Assembly: GCA_965659675.1 (NCBI GenBank)
Contig: CBFHWY010000026.1
Span: 1 to 34,943, forward strand
DNA length: 34,943 nt
Source of the DNA: CBFHWY01 sp965659675
Lineage (GTDB): Bacteria > Bacteroidota > Bacteroidia > Flavobacteriales_G > Salibacteraceae
Direction of reading: 5' to 3'
This document shows, in pieces, positions 33,270 to 34,943 of the stretch. The position numbers and the translations under genes were made by a program. The notes beneath the pieces are model-generated. The model did not search any database and was not told the DNA's origin. It was given only the letters and a program-made list of their open reading frames with translations. Positions within the stretch are counted from its first letter, which is position 1. The number at the start of each line of letters is the position of its first letter.

Positions 33270-33557
33270 ATGTCTGATAATCAACTACCCCTTTGGGAAG
33301 TGTTTATTCAAAGTAAATCTGGCTTGCCTTACAAACACGCTGGGAGTGTACACGCCGCTGATGGTGAAATGGCACTACAGAATGCCAGAGATCTTTACAC
33401 CAGAAGAAAAGAAGGAACGAGCATTTGGGTTGTTCCAGCTACTGCTATCGTAGCTTCTAACCCAGAGGATAATGAATCCTTCTTTGATCCAAGTGATGAC
33501 AAGGTCTATCGCCACCCAACTTTCTATGAAATGCCTGAGGGTGCAAAACACATCTGA
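33270..33557 (+). CDS. paaB: Phenylacetyl-CoA epoxidase subunit PaaB
   Basis: This 95-residue small subunit bridges PaaAC heterodimers in the epoxidase. Family hallmarks are LWEVFIQSKSGLPYKHAGSVHA near the start (split between strand and helix), ALQNARDLYTRRKEGTSIWVVP in the middle, and the end DKVYRHPTFYEMPEGAKHI. Length is the usual size. It lies between paaA and paaC, with paaC beginning one base after its stop. Confidence 0.96.
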   Translation: MSDNQLPLWEVFIQSKSGLPYKHAGSVHAADGEMALQNARDLYTRRKEGTSIWVVPATAIVASNPEDNESFFDPSDDKVYRHPTFYEMPEGAKHI

Positions 33558-33558
33558 T

Positions 33559-34317
33559 ATGGAATTGAAAGAAGCTTTAGTAAAGTACTGTCTTCGTCTT
33601 GGAGATAATGCAATGATCCTTGGACACAGAATGTCTGAGTGGTCGTCAAATGGCCCCATCCTGGAAGAGGATATTGCGCTTTCCAATATTGGATTAGATC
33701 TCTTTGGTCAATGCAGAATGATGTTCAGTTATGCTGCGGAATTGGAAGGTGACGGCAAAACAGAGGACGATTGGGCATATAGAAGACCTGAGCGGGAATT
33801 TTACAATGTATTGCTCGTAGAGCAGCCCAATGGACATTTTGGAACGACCATCGCTCGTCAGCTCCTCTTTTCATTATGGGCTCAGGCGATGTATCGTGAA
33901 TTAATGAAGAGCAACGATCAGACCATTGCTGCATTTGCTGCCAAGTCGATCAAAGAAGTGAATTATCATGTCCGACATGCATCCCAGTGGCTGATCCGCC
34001 TCGGTGACGGAACAGCGGAGAGTCATGAAAAGATGCAAGAAGGACTGGGTAGAATGTGGTCTTTCCGCCACGAATTATTTGATATAGATGAAGTTGATGA
34101 ACTTCTGATCAAAGAGGGCATAGCCATTGACCCAAACCAGTTTAAAGACGCTTATGAAGACCAGTTGAAGCATTTGATTGCTGAAGCAACACTCACTATA
34201 CCGCAGGAAGGCTATAGAGCCAAAGGTGGCAAACTAGGTGTGCACAGTGAGCATATGGGACATATCCTTTCTGAATTTCAATATTTGGTCAGAGCTTATC
34301 CCGATGCCAAATGGTAA
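33559..34317 (+). CDS. paaC: Phenylacetyl-CoA epoxidase structural subunit PaaC
   Basis: PaaC pairs with PaaA; it has the same ferritin-like helical fold but no working di-iron site. ATG 33559 gives 252 residues starting MELKEALVKYCLRLGDNAM, the expected N-terminus. A longer frame from 33472 would run through paaB and is rejected. Motifs typical of the family are LGHRMSEWSSNGPILEEDIALSN (opening helix), DDWAYRRPEREFYN and SIKEVNYHVRHASQWLIRLGDG. It starts one base after paaB and is followed by paaD after 13 bases. Confidence 0.96.
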   Translation: MELKEALVKYCLRLGDNAMILGHRMSEWSSNGPILEEDIALSNIGLDLFGQCRMMFSYAAELEGDGKTEDDWAYRRPEREFYNVLLVEQPNGHFGTTIARQLLFSLWAQAMYRELMKSNDQTIAAFAAKSIKEVNYHVRHASQWLIRLGDGTAESHEKMQEGLGRMWSFRHELFDIDEVDELLIKEGIAIDPNQFKDAYEDQLKHLIAEATLTIPQEGYRAKGGKLGVHSEHMGHILSEFQYLVRAYPDAKW

Positions 34318-34330
34318 AGAGATGAAATAA

Positions 34331-34834
34331 GTGCAGGTTCTAAACGACGTTTCGAAAGAATACATTTTCAATTTACTGGAAGAGGTGAAGGATCCGGAAA
34401 TTCCAGTTCTAAGTCTCCACGACCTGGGTGTAGTAAGAGATGTTATCATCCATAAAAACTCAGTAGAGGTGATCATTACACCGACCTATTCTGGCTGTCC
34501 AGCCATGAAAACCATGGAGGATGACATTGTTGCTGAGTTAAATGCCAAAGGCATTGAAAAGGTGAAGGTAAAAACGGTATTGAGTCCTGCCTGGACCACA
34601 GACTGGATGACAAAGGAGGGAAAGCGCAAGCTTCGGGAATACGGCATAGCCCCACCAGAAGAAGGTACAGAAGATAAGTCGGCCCTTTTCGCCGATGCCC
34701 CAAAGGTAGAGTGCCCAAATTGCGGATCTAGAAACACCAAGTTGGTCTCACAATTTGGCTCAACAGCATGCAAAGCCCTTTACAAATGCAACGATTGTCA
34801 GGAGCCTTTTGACTACTTTAAGTGTTTGAAGTAG
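34331..34834 (+). CDS. paaD: Phenylacetyl-CoA epoxidase maturation factor PaaD
   Basis: PaaD (PaaJ) is a MIP18/DUF59-family protein needed for a working phenylacetyl-CoA epoxidase, probably in iron-sulfur or di-iron assembly. The DUF59 part is KDPEIPVLSLHDLGVVRDV with TPTYSGCPAMKTMEDDI. The C-terminus adds the zinc-ribbon-like segment typical of PaaD: CPNCGSRNT and CKALYKCNDCQEPFDYFKCL. Length is 167 residues. The start is GTG at 34331: the in-frame ATG nine bases earlier (34322) is followed by AAA and a TAA stop, making a two-codon ORF that abuts the GTG. A purine-rich AAAGAG (34316-34321) lies at a suitable distance from the GTG. The last 109 bases of the window hold no gene I can support. 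Confidence 0.94.
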   Translation: MQVLNDVSKEYIFNLLEEVKDPEIPVLSLHDLGVVRDVIIHKNSVEVIITPTYSGCPAMKTMEDDIVAELNAKGIEKVKVKTVLSPAWTTDWMTKEGKRKLREYGIAPPEEGTEDKSALFADAPKVECPNCGSRNTKLVSQFGSTACKALYKCNDCQEPFDYFKCLK

Positions 34835-34943
34835 CTACAAGCTTCATGGGACTTCTAAGCTTTGTCCCTAAACGCCCTAAACTGCCCTTGCCTGATTAGT
34901 GTTGACCGTTATTGGTTACTAATTGATGATTAAAAATAGTTGT

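Noticed and set aside
34848..34868. GGGAC/GTCCC hairpin after paaD as terminator
   Set aside because: Five-pair stem with an 11-base loop and no T-run; overlapping AAGCTT repeats give an equally weak alternative.

Overview
The window reads as a chromosomal segment from a Bacteroidota bacterium, most likely a marine or soil Cytophagales-type organism. Evidence: a large exported protein ends in a type IX secretion (T9SS) sorting domain; several starts are preceded by the Bacteroidota -7 element TAnnTTTG; Shine-Dalgarno sites are mostly weak; and gene content is typical of the group (TamB-like giant, LPP20 lipoproteins, RibBA with a worn-out RibA half, paaABCD). No rRNA, tRNA, CRISPR array, insertion sequence or phage gene was seen. 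No gene-free stretch exceeds 300 bases; the longest is 572-819.

Layout. 1-571 (-): start of a two-component-propeller protein cut by the window edge. 820-4158 (+): YdeP/FdhF-like molybdopterin oxidoreductase followed by moaA. 4236-7361 (+): PMCA-type calcium pump and a small SnoaL/DUF4440-like lipoprotein gene broken by a frameshift. 7358-10730 (-): truA, an MsbA-like ABC exporter and an MscS channel. 10769-11272 (+): YfcE-like phosphoesterase. 11269-14481 (-): tsaD, a small outer-membrane barrel and a PhoD-like phosphatase, all overlapping. 14494-18879 (+): TamB homologue. 18898-22404: three lipoproteins forming an LPP20 / CsgG-like / LPP20 group (first on -, other two on +). 22401-26089 (-): ribBA, recR and a glycosyltransferase fused to a degenerate polyprenyl-phosphate sugar transferase. 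26155-30194 (+): an exported protein resembling a clan-A glycosidase without its catalytic glutamates, then a CARDB/IPT-TIG T9SS cargo protein. 30181-32132 (-): paaE coupled to an LpxL-like acyltransferase. 32300-34834 (+): paaABCD.

How they work together. The clearest pathway is aerobic phenylacetyl-CoA epoxidation: PaaABCD form the di-iron oxygenase and its maturation factor, while the reductase PaaE is transcribed divergently from its own good promoter. Many other genes serve the envelope (TamB, LPP20/CsgG lipoproteins, LpxL, ABC exporter, MscS, barrel protein, T9SS cargo). Housekeeping genes (truA, tsaD, recR, ribBA) are interleaved with them. Genes are packed tightly: four of five convergent junctions have overlapping coding ends, three of them by exactly four bases.

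Most worth a second look: the LPP20/CsgG-like lipoprotein group, which resembles the FlgO/FlgP/FlgT set although no flagellar genes are visible here; the pseudo-enzyme candidates (glycosidase-like protein, RibA half of RibBA, sugar-transferase remnant); the frameshifted lipoprotein; the paaD start behind a two-codon ORF; and promoters lying only four bases from the start codon.
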